A stretch of 64,000 nucleotides of DNA. Source: Streptomyces armeniacus (GTDB lineage Bacteria; Actinomycetota; Actinomycetes; Streptomycetales; Streptomycetaceae). The notes below the pieces were generated by a model. It was given only the letters and a program-made list of their open reading frames with translations. It was not told the origin of the DNA and made no database searches. The first letter of the stretch is position 1; each line of letters opens with the position of its first letter. Positions 35,627 through 46,600 of this stretch are shown piece by piece. Made by a program: the position numbers and the translations under genes. The stretch spans positions 3,091,367-3,155,366 of the forward strand of contig NZ_CP031320.1 of NCBI RefSeq assembly GCF_003355155.1, given 5' to 3'.

Positions 35627-36555
35627 GCACAGGGACGCCGGGCACGGGCGGTGGGGGCGCGACGCGGGGCACGGGCCGTACGAGGGCCACGTCCCGTACC
35701 CGCGGCAGTGGCCGCACTGGCCGCGGGGGAGGCGGGTCCGGCACCGGCCGCGAGGGCACGTCCGGCACCGGCCGCACTGTCCGCGCGGACGCCCGGCCCG
35801 GCACTGTCCGCCTCGTCCGACGGTGGCGTGCGACCCCCCTCGCCCTGATGCTCGCGCTCACCTTCGCCACGGGCGTCGTCGACGCGGTCGGATACCTGCG
35901 CCTGGACCAGGTGTTCGCGGGCAACATGACGGGCAACGTGGTCATCCTCGGCATGGCGGCCACAGGCTCGACGGAGCTGCCCGTACTCGGCCCGTGCGCC
36001 GCGCTGCTGTCCTTCCTCGCCGGCGCGGCCGCGGCGGGACGGGTGCTCCGCACGGCGACCCCGGGCTGGACGCGCAGGTGCACGGTTCTGCTGGGCGGCG
36101 TCGGCCTGACCCTGGCCGCCACGGCGGCGGGCATGGCCGCGGCCGGCCTGGGCGTCCCCGCCACCCGCGCGCTGCTGGCGTCAACCCTCGCCCTGGCCAT
36201 GGGCGCGCAGGCGGCGACGGCCCGCCACCTGGGGGTGAAGGACGTCACCACCGTGGTCGTCACCTCCACCCTCACCGGCCTCGCGGCAGACTCCCGCCTG
36301 GGAACGGCCCGCGGCCAGGGGGCACTCCGCCGAGGCGGGGCCGTAGCCCTCATCACCCTCGGCGCGGCCGCGGGCGCGGCACTGTGCCAGCTGCACGAAG
36401 CAGCAGCGGTGGCACTGGCAGCGCTGATCACGCTGACGGCCACAACCCTGGGCCCCACCGCCACCCCACCACCCCAGCCCTCACCGACAACGAGCACCCC
36501 CGCACTCGCCCGGACCGCGGCCCGCGCGGACGACGCCGCGCACACTCCCGCCTAA
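35623..36555 (+). CDS. DUF1275 (YoaK-like) membrane protein with long disordered head
   Basis: A 310-aa protein. The first 65 or so residues are almost only Gly, Thr, Arg and Ser. The rest holds six to seven hydrophobic segments with the DUF1275 pattern: ALTFATGVVDAVGYLRLDQV, FAGNMTGNVVILG, and VTSTLTGLAADS. DUF1275 proteins are of unknown transport-like function. GTG at 35623 overlaps the GGT stop; a start after the low-complexity head, near 35850, cannot be excluded. It closes the hydrolase-DUF3500-GGT operon and may be its transporter. Confidence 0.85.
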   Translation: MSTGTPGTGGGGATRGTGRTRATSRTRGSGRTGRGGGGSGTGREGTSGTGRTVRADARPGTVRLVRRWRATPLALMLALTFATGVVDAVGYLRLDQVFAGNMTGNVVILGMAATGSTELPVLGPCAALLSFLAGAAAAGRVLRTATPGWTRRCTVLLGGVGLTLAATAAGMAAAGLGVPATRALLASTLALAMGAQAATARHLGVKDVTTVVVTSTLTGLAADSRLGTARGQGALRRGGAVALITLGAAAGAALCQLHEAAAVALAALITLTATTLGPTATPPPQPSPTTSTPALARTAARADDAAHTPA

Positions 36556-36588
36556 GAATGCCGCCTGGGCGGGCGCGCAATCTGCCAA

Positions 36589-36609
36589 CTCCTGGGTGCG
36601 CCGGCAGGA
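36589..36609. repeat. Degenerate copy of the tRNA-Arg 3' end (possible att relic)
   Basis: CTCCTGGGTGC-GCC-GGCAGGA here nearly repeats, in the same orientation, CTCCTGGGTGC-CCCC-GGCAGGA at 38417-38438, which spans the 3' end of the tRNA-Arg gene. They differ by one base and one gap. Direct repeats of a tRNA 3' end typically mark the ends of integrated elements. The 1.8 kb in between holds only gene relics. Confidence 0.45.
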
Positions 36610-36734
36610 GCCACAGCATCTCAGCACGTTCCGGTCGACGCGGGACCGGGCCAATGAGATTCCCTGTCAAGCCCGAGCGTGTTGCGGTTCCCCTTGCTCA
36701 GCTCTTGCGACCGCGTTCCACGCTCCGTCGGCAC

Positions 36735-37351
36735 TCACGAACTGTAACCGCCGGTCCTTCCGTATGCCCTTAGGCCCGGGCCGATGCGGCGCGAGACTTC
36801 CTCGCCGAGGGGATTGCGGCTGAATTCCAGCGTCCCGGCGTCAGTGATGAGTTGCGTCGGGCGGCCAGCCGCGTCCCAATCCCAACGCGAGACGGCACCA
36901 CTGGGCGTCGTGCGGCGGGCCGTACGACCGAGGTCATCGCGTGCGTACCGCGTTGTGCGGCCGTCGGCCGTCTCCGCCAGGACGCGGCCCAGGGGGTCGT
37001 GCTCCCAGGTGAGGGTGTGATTCGGGTTGGCGGCCTGAGTCAGGTGGCCGCTGGAGGAGTACGTGTAGGTGGTTTCGGCGCCTTCGGAGTCGGTGACGCA
37101 TTGGACCCGGCCGAGGGTGTCGCGCGCGTAGGAGAGCGTCTCGCCTGCGCCGTTCGTGCGGGTGATCAGCCGGCCCGCAGGGTCGTAGGCGTAGGTGAGT
37201 GTCCGGCCGTTGAAGTCCGTTTCGGTGGTGAGGCGTCCGGCGGGTCGTACTCGTAGGACCAGTGCAGGCCCTGCGGGTTGGTGACCTTTGTGAGGCGTAG
37301 CTCCGCGTCGTACGAGAAGGCGAACTCGGCGCCGCCATCGGCGGATGCCAC
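36735..37351 (-). pseudogene. RHS-repeat protein, internal fragment
   Basis: Several YD/RHS repeats in tandem: WSYEYDP, LTYAYDPAGRLITRTNGAG, LSYARDTLGRVQCVTDSEG, LTWEHDPLGRVLAETADG and RWDWDAAGRPTQLITDAG. The frame shifts once near 37240, and the fragment lacks the N-terminal part, the conserved core end and any toxin tip; it stops at 36735. Full RHS proteins exceed 1000 residues and wrap a toxin domain. This is a remnant of a polymorphic-toxin gene. Confidence 0.8.
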
Positions 37352-37700
37352 TCCCGCTGACCGGGCAGCCAGTGGGGCACCTGCTGCCTGTTGAACATCC
37401 CCCGGATCGCGTCCTCGTTGTCCACATGCCCATCGGACATGTCCGTCATCGCGACATGAATGCTCGCCAGCCCCTGAACGAGAGTCCCCACCGCGTCCTC
37501 GATAGCCGCACGCTGGGTCCCGTACTTCTCAGCGAACTCCCTGACTTCCTCCTCCCCACCCCAAGCTGCCCCAACGCATCCAACTTCGCCCCCAACGTCT
37601 GAGCCGCCTTCAGCAACGCCCCGCTCTGCGTCCGGAACGTCGGCGCCGCCGACTTCAGATCCTTCGTGGAAATATCCAGAACTTCCTTCTCATCCCCCAC
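37352..37700 (-). pseudogene. WXG100 (ESAT-6-like) family protein, frameshifted
   Basis: Starting at GTG 37700 the protein reads VLDISTKDLKSAAPTFRTQS and LGAKLDALG; a frameshift near 37565 then moves to AWGGEEEVREFAEKYG, with the W-x-G turn, and LVQGLASIHVAMTDMSDG to GMFNR. This is the helical-hairpin small protein that normally precedes RHS-type toxins secreted by ESX/type VII systems. It runs directly into the RHS fragment, so a deletion has joined the two. Confidence 0.75.
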
Positions 37701-37715
37701 AGTTGACCGTCTCAT

Positions 37716-38416
37716 CTATTGGCATACGGTCAGTCACCAGCCGTATGCGCGAGCGGGAGCCCGATGGGGTTTCGGCGTCTGTTCAAGTCACCCGCATGAA
37801 ACGAGACCCGTCGCAGTACCGCTGGGTCCCGCGCGACGCCCGAAGGTGCTCTGGGCAGCGAGAAGATCCTCGTCGACGCCCGAACTGGACTGGTTCTTCG
37901 GTTCACGTCTTCGGCTCCGGCGCCGCCAGCGTCCCCCCGAGCGCAGATTGCTGCCATGGAGTCCAGTTGTGCCACTCCCATTCCCGGGAAGGAAGCCCGG
38001 TAGCGGGCAGGCCGCGTTCAGCTGGAGATCAAGCAGGGCGAGCGACGACGTCAGGAGCGCCTGCTTGGTCAGCTCGCGGAAGGGTGGGGACGAGAGCAGC
38101 AAGGAATTACGCAAGGATGTTCGTGAACGTGATGACCGGCTTGACCGCAGTTGTCGTGACCTGCTCGCCGAGTGCGAAGAGCGCCAGCGACGCGCGGGGC
38201 CGTCGAAGACCCCGACTGTCGACCTGTCCGACGCAACCCTTCAGCCGGCCGGTGCGTGATCTACGACGCTTCCTCCGGAAGTCGGCTACCCATCCAGGTC
38301 CCGCCGGAAGGTTCAGCTCAGGAGGCCGGGTCGGATGGCCGCGGCCGCCGTGCGGGGCGGCCTGACGCCCCGCACGCTGGTGCCGTCGGCGGGAGAAACC
38401 GCCGCTGACCAGCCAT
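37716..38416. other. Region without intact genes between RHS relics and tRNA-Arg
   Basis: About 700 bases with lower GC and broken coding-like stretches (for example on the plus strand near 38090-38230, highly charged), but no open frame with a plausible start and no recognised family. It is best read as decayed foreign DNA. I see no transposase signature or terminal repeats. Confidence 0.4.
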
Positions 38417-38424
38417 CTCCTGGG

Positions 38425-38497
38425 TGCCCCCGGCAGGACTCGAACCTGCGGCCAAGCGCTTAGAAGGCGCCTGCTCTATCCACTGAGCTACGGGGGC
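38425..38497 (-). tRNA. tRNA-Arg (anticodon TCT)
   Basis: A 73-base cloverleaf on the minus strand. Acceptor arms GCCCCCG and CGGGGGC pair fully, the D-arm contains AGCTCAGTGGATAGAGC, the anticodon loop is CTTCTAA with anticodon TCT (reads AGA), and the T-arm has GCAGGTTCGAGTCCTGC. The 3' CCA is not encoded. AGA is rare in such a GC-rich genome, so this is a minor tRNA. A degenerate copy of its 3' end lies 1.8 kb away. Confidence 0.97.
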
Positions 38498-38828
38498 CGG
38501 TATCGGTCGCGGTCGGGCTGCGTGCCCCCGTGTTGACCATGGCGGGGTCAAGGATAGGGGGCGGTGCTGCTCGTCCATCCTGCTTCACGACCACCGGCAG
38601 GTTGTGGAGGTTCAGTGAAGCGGTCCGATACTCGCAGGCTGGTGCGATTTCTGCAGCGTTTTTCGCGCCGTGTGGGGTGGGTGTTGCGTACTCGTTATGG
38701 CTGCTGTGTGTCTGTCGTGTGGGCCACACGGGGTGAATGCGTCGATCGGGGGGCGAATGCGATGTATTTTCGCGTGATGCGAGGCGGATGCGCTTCAAAA
38801 ACCGCTCAAAATTGGGCATTCTTCCCGT

Positions 38829-40667
38829 GTGGCGATCTTGGAGGTACAGCCCGAGCTGCTGGACGCGCTCAGCGTGCTACGGGAGCGCGTCGCCGCCGCA
38901 CGCTTCCCGCTGGCGCTGCCCGGTGCTGATGGCGCGCGGCGTTCCCGTACGGACTTGCTGGCTCAGCTCGACGACTATCTGATGCCCCGGCTGCGCGCCC
39001 CCGAGGCGCCGCTGCTCGCGGTGGTCGGCGGTTCGACCGGGGCCGGGAAGTCGACGCTGGTCAATTCGCTGGTCGGGCGGCGGGTGAGTGAGGCCGGAGT
39101 GCTGCGGCCGACGACGCGGACGCCCGTGCTCGTCTGCCATCCCGACGACGCGTACTGGTTCGAGGGGGACCGGGTGCTGCCCGCGCTGGGCCGGGTGCGC
39201 AGACCCCGCGCGGAGAGCCGGCAGGAGCAGGGCGGCGGGGACGACGACGTGCTGTTCGACATCGAGGACATCGAGGACTTCGGCGAACACCTTGGGGAGG
39301 ACTTCGGCGAGCACTCCGCGGACCCCTGCGGCCTGGAGCGCGGCGCCGGCGGCGATCGCGGCGACCGCGCCGCTCGTCACGACCGCCGCGACGACCGGGA
39401 CGGCGAGCGCGGGCGGCAGGCGCACGGGGCGCCGTACGCCCTGCGCATCGAGACCGACCCCGCCCTGACCAGGGGCCTCGCCCTGCTCGACGCGCCCGAC
39501 ATCGACTGCCTCGTCGTCGGCAACCGCGACCTCGCCGCGCAGCTGATCTGCGCCGCCGACGTGTGGGTGCTGGTGACGACGGCGGCGCGGTACGGGGACG
39601 CGGTGCCGTGGCATCTGCTGCGTACGGCCAAGGAGTACGACGTCACCCTCGCCACTGTGCTCGACCGGGTGCCGCACCAGATGGCCGACGAGGTGTCCGA
39701 GCAGTACACCAAGATGCTGGAGCGCGAGGGCATGGGCGCCGTCGCCTGCTTCACCGTCCCGGAACTGCCCGAGTCCGCGGGCGGTTCGGGGCTGCTGCCG
39801 ATGACCGCGGTCGCCGGGCTGCGCGACTGGCTCGCCCGGTGCGCCGGCGATCCGGACGCGCGGGCGGCGGCCGCGGGCCGTACGGCGGCGGGCACACTCG
39901 GCTCGCTTCGCCCCCGCGTCACCGCGCTGGCGAACGCCGCCGCGTCGCAGCACGCCACCGCCGTACGGCTGCGGCACCACGTGGAGGAGGCCTTCGACGA
40001 GGCGTCCCGGCGCGTGCGCCGGCGCATCGCCGACGGCGAGCTCCTGGCGGGCGACGTGGCGGCGCACTGGCACGGCTTCCCGCTGGACAGCGGGGGTGGT
40101 GAGCTGCTGGGCGCGTTCGCGGACGGGCTGACGGCGCTGCTCGTGGGTACTGTCGCGGCGGCGGACGAACGGGTGGCCGCTGCCTGGCGCCGTGAACCCG
40201 GCGCTCCGGTCGGTGCCCCGGTGGGCGCGGGCGCCGGTGGCGCGGTGGGGGAGGACGGCAGGGGCCGGATCGGCGTGTTCGTACGGCGCTGGCAGCGCTG
40301 CGTGGACGAACTCGCGGAGGAGGAGACCCGTACGTCGGAGCGCGGCCCGGCCGCCGACGCCGAAGAAACGATGGGCCTGCTGGCCGTCGCCCTGCTCGGC
40401 GGCCGCCGGGCGCGCGGCGTGGACGAGACGTTGACCGCGTCGCTGGGCGAGGAGCGCGCCGTACGGCTGCGGGGAAAAGCCGAGACGGTACTCGACACGT
40501 GCGTGGACCGGGTGCTGCATGGCGAGCGCGACCGCTGGCTCGCGCCGCTCGACGAGGCCGGGGCCACTCCGGAACCGCAAGTGGAACTGATCGCGGCGTA
40601 CTCCGCCGTCCGCAGGGCCGTGGCTGCGGGGAAGGCGCCGCAGTCCCCGACGCAGAAGGAGAGGTGA
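38829..40667 (+). CDS. Dynamin-like/ribosome-type GTPase, first of a pair
   Basis: A 612-aa GTPase. P-loop [10 protein letters not shown] (67-76), a switch-type [21 protein letters not shown] as the G3-like motif (residues 219-226) and a long helical C-terminal region. Between G1 and G3 lies an Asp/Glu/Arg-rich insertion (about 130-200). No membrane segment. Actinobacteria encode paired dynamin-like GTPases, some acting in sporulation septation; whether this pair is orthologous to them cannot be judged here. GTG at 38829 lacks a strong ribosome-binding site but follows an AT-rich promoter-like patch. The next GTPase starts five bases after its stop. Confidence 0.8.
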   Translation: MAILEVQPELLDALSVLRERVAAARFPLALPGADGARRSRTDLLAQLDDYLMPRLRAPEAPLLAVVGGSTGAGKSTLVNSLVGRRVSEAGVLRPTTRTPVLVCHPDDAYWFEGDRVLPALGRVRRPRAESRQEQGGGDDDVLFDIEDIEDFGEHLGEDFGEHSADPCGLERGAGGDRGDRAARHDRRDDRDGERGRQAHGAPYALRIETDPALTRGLALLDAPDIDCLVVGNRDLAAQLICAADVWVLVTTAARYGDAVPWHLLRTAKEYDVTLATVLDRVPHQMADEVSEQYTKMLEREGMGAVACFTVPELPESAGGSGLLPMTAVAGLRDWLARCAGDPDARAAAAGRTAAGTLGSLRPRVTALANAAASQHATAVRLRHHVEEAFDEASRRVRRRIADGELLAGDVAAHWHGFPLDSGGGELLGAFADGLTALLVGTVAAADERVAAAWRREPGAPVGAPVGAGAGGAVGEDGRGRIGVFVRRWQRCVDELAEEETRTSERGPAADAEETMGLLAVALLGGRRARGVDETLTASLGEERAVRLRGKAETVLDTCVDRVLHGERDRWLAPLDEAGATPEPQVELIAAYSAVRRAVAAGKAPQSPTQKER

Positions 40668-40672
40668 CGGTC

Positions 40673-43600
40673 ATGTCGTCTGCGGATGTCCGTGCGGACG
40701 GTTCGTCAGGCGGTTCCGGTACGGGGCGTGGCGCCGGTACGGGAACCGGTGCTCGTACCGGATCCGGCGCCCGTACGGAGGGGGGCCCGGACGGCGTGGA
40801 GCAGGACGCCGCGGAGGCGGAGCCGTGGCCCGACGCGGGGGAGGGGCCGGAGGCGCCCGCGCAGGTGTTCCGTCCGGAGGGCGGCGGGACGGCCGGAGCA
40901 GCGGACGAGGCGGAGCCCGCCGCCGAGGCACCGGGCGCGGCGTCCGTGGAACGCGGCGGCTGGGACGACGGCCTGATCGCCCGCCGCGCTCCGCATGCGG
41001 AAGCGGATCTGGAGGCGCGGCGCAGAGAACGTGCAAATGGCCACCGTACGGATGCCGGTGTGCGTGCGGAGGACGACGCGGACGGCCACCGCGCGCGCGG
41101 CCGCGATGGCGGCGTGGAGAAGGGCGCGGACAGGGGTGTGGACAGGGGCGTGGAGCGCGACGGGGACGCGGACCGGTGTGCGGGCAGCGCGCACGGGCAC
41201 GCGGGCGCCGGTACGGGCGCGGGCGCGAGCGCGGAACGTACGGCGCCGCCCGCGAAGGGCCGTTCGGCCGAGGCCGCGGAGGCGGCGGACGCGAACACTC
41301 CGCGGACACCGCGTACGGCCGGCACAACCCGCGACATCCCCGACCCGTACGGCTCGGTCGGCGGCGTCGGCGACAGCGCCCTCCTGCGCCGGCTCGGCGC
41401 TCTGCGCGAACTCGTCGGCCTGTCCAGGACGCGGCTGGAGGGGAAGGTGCTCGCCGAACCCCTGCGCGTACTGGAGGAGGCGGGGGCGCGCGGGCGCCTG
41501 TCCCGGGCGTACACCACGGTGGCGATCGCCGGCGCGACCGGAAGCGGAAAGTCCTCTCTGTTCAACGCGCTTGCCGGGCGCGCCCTTTCCGAAGTGGGAG
41601 TACGGCGGCCGACCACCGCACAGCCCATCGCCTGCACCTGGGAAGCGGAACGGGAAGGCGGCGCCGACGGACTGCTGGACCGGCTCGGCATCGCACCCGT
41701 CGTACGGCGCCGGGTGCGGGACGCGGGACTGCACGGGCTCGTCCTGATCGACCTGCCCGACCACGACTCGGTCGCGGAGGGCCACCGCGAGCAGGTGGAC
41801 CGGCTGCTGCGGCTGGTCGACGCGGTGGTGTGGGTGGTCGATCCGGAGAAGTACGCGGACGCCGTCCTGCACGAGCGCTACCTGCGGCCGCTGGCGGGCT
41901 ACGCCGAGGTCACCTTCGTGGTGCTCAACCAGACCGACCGGCTGCCCGGCGACGCCACCGACACCGTACTCGACGACCTGCGGCAGCTGCTGGACGAGGA
42001 CGGGGTGGCGCTCGGCGAGCACGGTGAACCGGGCGCGCGGGTGCTGGCCACGTCCGCGCTCACCGGGGACGGGATCACGGAACTGCGCGAGGAGCTGGGC
42101 GCGTTCGCCGCCGCCCGCGAGGCCCCGGCGCGGCGTCTGACGGCGGACCTGGACGGCGCGGCGGCGCGGCTGCGGCCCGCGTACGCGGACCCGGACGCGC
42201 CCGGTCCGGTCGGCCTCACGGAGCAGGCGCGGGAGGACTTCGAGGACCGGCTGGCCTCCGCCGTCGGCGCCGTGGCGGCGGGCCAGGCCGCCGAACGGGC
42301 CTGGCTGCGGCACGCGGAGCGTTCGTGCGGGACGCCGTGGTCGCAGCTCGTGCGGTGGCACGACACGCGGCGGCAGGAGCGTCAGCAGCAGCCGGGCGGC
42401 GGTGCCGCCGCGCGTGGAACCGGAGCCGGTGGCGGAAGCCGAAACGGAGCCAGAGCAGGGGCGGGAACGGGTGCCGGGACGGGGACCGCTCCCGGGCGGC
42501 GGCAGGGAGCCGGCGCGGTGCAGGGTGCGGCGGAGGGCGCCGTGGAGGGCGCGCCGCGCGTGGCGCGGCCGGTACTGGCGCAGGCCGTACGGGAGTTGGC
42601 TGCCCGCGCGGTCACGGGCCTGCCGGAGGCGTGGCGGAAGACCGTACGGGACGCGGCGTGGCGCGGCGCCGAGGGGCTGCCGGAGGCGCTGGACGCGGTG
42701 GTCGCGGAGGTCGCTGAGGCGCCGGAGGCGGACATGGAAGCGGAGCCGGATGCGGAGAACGGAGCGGAGCCCGCTTCGGCGCCGGTGGCGGACGGCGGGT
42801 GGCACGGCCCCGTACGGCTGCACCGGCCGCCGTGGTGGGCCGCGGCGATGGCGGGGCAGGGACTGCTGCTGGCGGTGCAGGTGCTGGGCCTGATCTGGCT
42901 GGTGGGCGCCGTGTTCGGCAGCTACGACGGCGAACTGTGGCTGCCCGTCGCCCTGGTGCTCGGCGGCGCCCTGGGCGGCCCGCTGCTCGCGTGGGGGTGC
43001 CGGGCGGCGGCCCGGGGCCCGGCGCGCGCGTACGGGCAGGAGGAGGAGCGCAGGCTGCGGCGCCTGGCGGCGGGCTGCGGCCGGTCGCGGGTGCTGGAGC
43101 CGGTGGCGGCGGAGCTGCTGCGGTACCGGGAGGTGCGGGGGCAGTACGTGATCGCGGCGGGGGGCGCGGAGAGAAGGGGGCTGTTGCGGATGGGACGTAT
43201 CCTTGCGGGCGATTGGTACCATGCTTACCCCGCGCGGGTCCCGCCCGGGCGGCGGGGCGCGCGGCCCGGGCGGGAGGCCCGTGCTTACGGGTACGGCGCC
43301 CACACTCGGGCGCGCAGCAGGGCCCGTACTCGGACCCGCGCCCGCGCCCGTACCCGGCTCACAACCGTACGCCCGGCCCTCACGCCCGCCGAGCGGCCTG
43401 AGCTGATCCCGCTCTCGCCCGCCCAGCAGCGGATGTGGTTCCTCAACCGGCTGGAGGGGCCGGCCGACACGTACAACCTGCCGTGGGTGCTGCGGCTGGA
43501 CGGCGCCCTGGACCGGGCGGCGCTGGCCGCGGCGCTGGGCGACGTCGTCGCCCGGCACGAGACGCTGCGCACGGTCTTCCCGGAGACGGACGGCACGGCG

Positions 43601-46600
43601 TACCAGCGCATCCTGGAGAACCCGCCCGTCCAGCTGCCGGTGCGGGACGTCACGCCCGGGGAGCTCACGGAACAGATCACCGAGTTTGCCCGCCAGGGCT
43701 TCGACCTCGCCGTGGAACTCCCGCTCCGCGCACGGCTGTTCGCGCTGTCCGAGACGGAACACGTGCTGGTCACGGTGATCCACCACATCGCCGCGGACGG
43801 CTGGTCCAACGCGCCGATGGCCCGCGACCTGAGCCGCGCCTACACCGCGCGGCTGGACGGCGCGCCGCCGGCCTTCGAACCGCTGCCGGTGCAGTACGCC
43901 GACTACACCCTCTGGCAGCGGAAGTTGCTCGGCCGTGAGGAGGACCCGGGGAGCGCCGCCAGCCGGCAGCTGGACTACTGGCGGCAGGCGCTGGCGAACA
44001 TGCCGGAGGAGCTGCAGCTGCCCACGGACTTCCCGCGGCCCCCGATGCCGTCGTACCGCGGCGGCACGGTCGACTTCCACATCGACCCGGCGGCCCACGC
44101 GCGCGCCGCCAAGCTGGCGCAGGAGTGCGGGGCCAGCCTCTTCATGGTCGTACAGGCGGCGCTCAGCACGCTGCTGGCGAAGCTCGGCGGGCAGGACGAC
44201 ATCGCGCTCGGCACGCCGATCGCGGGCCGTACGGACGAGGCCCTGAACGACCTCGTCGGGCTGTTCGTCAACACCCTGGTGCTACGGGCCGACGTCAGCG
44301 GCAATCCCACCTTCCGGGAGCTGGTGGACCGGGTGCGTACGGTCGATCTGGCCGGCTTCGAGCACCAGGACGTGCCGTTCGAGCGGCTGGTGGACGTGCT
44401 CGCGCCGAGCCGTTCGATGGCCCGGAACCCGTTGTTCCAGGTGCTGTTCGCGCTCCAGAACAACGACGCGGCGACCTTCGAGCTGGCGGGCCTGCGGGCC
44501 ACCGCGGACTCGGCCCGCACCGGTAGCGCCCGCTTCGACCTCGCCTTCGAACTGGCCGAGCGGCAGCCCGTACCCGCGGCCGGAGCCGACGCGCCGGGCG
44601 GCATGACCGGCCGGCTGGAGTACAGCGCCGACCTGTTCACCCAGGAGAGCGCGCAGCTGCTGGCCGACCGGCTCTGCATGCTGCTCGACGCGCTCACCCG
44701 GGAGCCGGACCTGCACCTGGGCAGCGTCACCCCGATGCTGCCGGGCGAGGCCGAGCGGCTGCTCGGCACCTGGAACGGCGCGCCCGCGCACCCCGCCGGC
44801 GAGCCGCTGGCGGCACGGATCGAGGCGCGTACGGCGGCGGCGCCCTCGCAGATCGCACTGATCAGCGACGACGGCGTGCTGACGTACCGTGCGCTGGGCG
44901 AGCGCAGCAACCGGCTGGCGCACGCCCTGATCGCGCGCGGCGCGGGCCCGGGCACGCTGGTCGCCATCGCGCTGCCGCGCTCGGCGTCGATGGTGGTCGC
45001 GGCGCTGGCCGTGCTCAAGTCCGGCGCCGCCTACCTGCCGATCGACCCGGTGTATCCGCCGGACCGGATCGGCTACATGCTGGACGACGCCGCCCCGGTG
45101 CTGGTCCTCACCGAGACCTCGGTGGCCCGTGAGCTGCCGCAGCTGGCGTCCCACCCGCAGCTGTGCCTGGACGAGCCGGAGGTACGCCGCACGCTGCTGC
45201 GGATGCCCGGCACGGACCTGACGGCCGCCGACCGCCCGGGTGGCCTGCCGACTCCGGACCACACCGCGTATGTCATCTACACCTCCGGCTCGACGGGCCG
45301 CCCGAAGGGCGTGGTGGTGCCGCTGGGCTCCTTCACCAACTTCCTCACCGAGCTCGGGCGAATGCTGGATCTCGACGCGCACGACCGCTTCGTGTCCGTG
45401 ACGACCTTCGGCTTCGACATCGCCAACCTGGAACTCTTCGCGCCGCTGCTGGCGGGCTCGACCCTGGTGCTGGCCGGCAACCGCACCGTGCGCGACCCGA
45501 TGGAGCTGGCCGAATTGCTGCTCAGCACAGGGGCGACGGTGCTCCAGGCGACGCCGACCCTCTGGCACACGCTGGTCGACGAGTACCCGGAGGCGCTGAA
45601 CGGCCTGCACGCCCTCACCGGCGGCGAGGCGATACCGCCCGCGCTGGCGGCGGCCGTACAGGGCGCGACCCAGCGGCTGACGAATCTGTACGGGCCCACG
45701 GAAACGACCATCTGGTCCACCGCGGCGGACATCGACAGCTCCGGCAACCCGCTCATCGGCAAGCCGCTGGCGGGCAACCGCGTGTACGTCCTGGACGAGT
45801 GGCTCCGTCCGGTGCCGCCCGGCGTCACCGGCGAGCTCTACATCGGCGGCGCCGCGGTGACCCTCGGCTACCACAACCGGCTGACGCTGACGGCGGAGCG
45901 CTTCATCGCCGACCCGTTCGCGGCCGAGCCGGGGGCCAGGATGTACCGCACCGGCGACCTGGTGCGCTGGACCTCCGAAGGGCTGCTGGACTACCTGGGC
46001 CGGGGCGACAACCAGGTGAAGGTCAGCGGCTTCCGCATCGAACTGGGCGAGATCGAGGCCGCGCTGCTCAGCCACCCGCAGGTCAACCGTGCGGTGGTGA
46101 CGGTACGTACGGACAGCTCCGGCACGCCGAGGCTGGCGGCGTACGTGGTGCCGCAGGACCCGCAGGGCCAGGGAGACCAAGGGGGCCAGGGCGAGAACGC
46201 CTCGGTCGAGGCCCGTGACCTGCGCGCCCATCTGGCGGTCGAGCTGCCCGCCCACATGATCCCGGCGACCTTCACCGAGCTGGCCGAGTTCCCGCTCACG
46301 CCCAACGCCAAGGTGGACCGTAAGGCGCTGCCCGCGCCGGAGCCGGTGGCCACGACCGGCGGGCGCGGCCCGCAGACGCCGCTGGAGGAGACGCTGTGCG
46401 CGGTCTTCGCGGATGTACTCGGGGTCGAACAGGTCGGTGCGGAAGCCGACTTCTTCGAGCTGGGCGGCGACTCCATCCGGTCCATCCGGCTGGTCGGCCG
46501 GGCGCGTGACCGGGGCGTGGGGCTGACCCCGGCGGACGTGTTCGTGCACCGTACGGTGGCCGGCCTGGCCGCGGTGGCCACCACCCAGCAGGGGGCCGCG

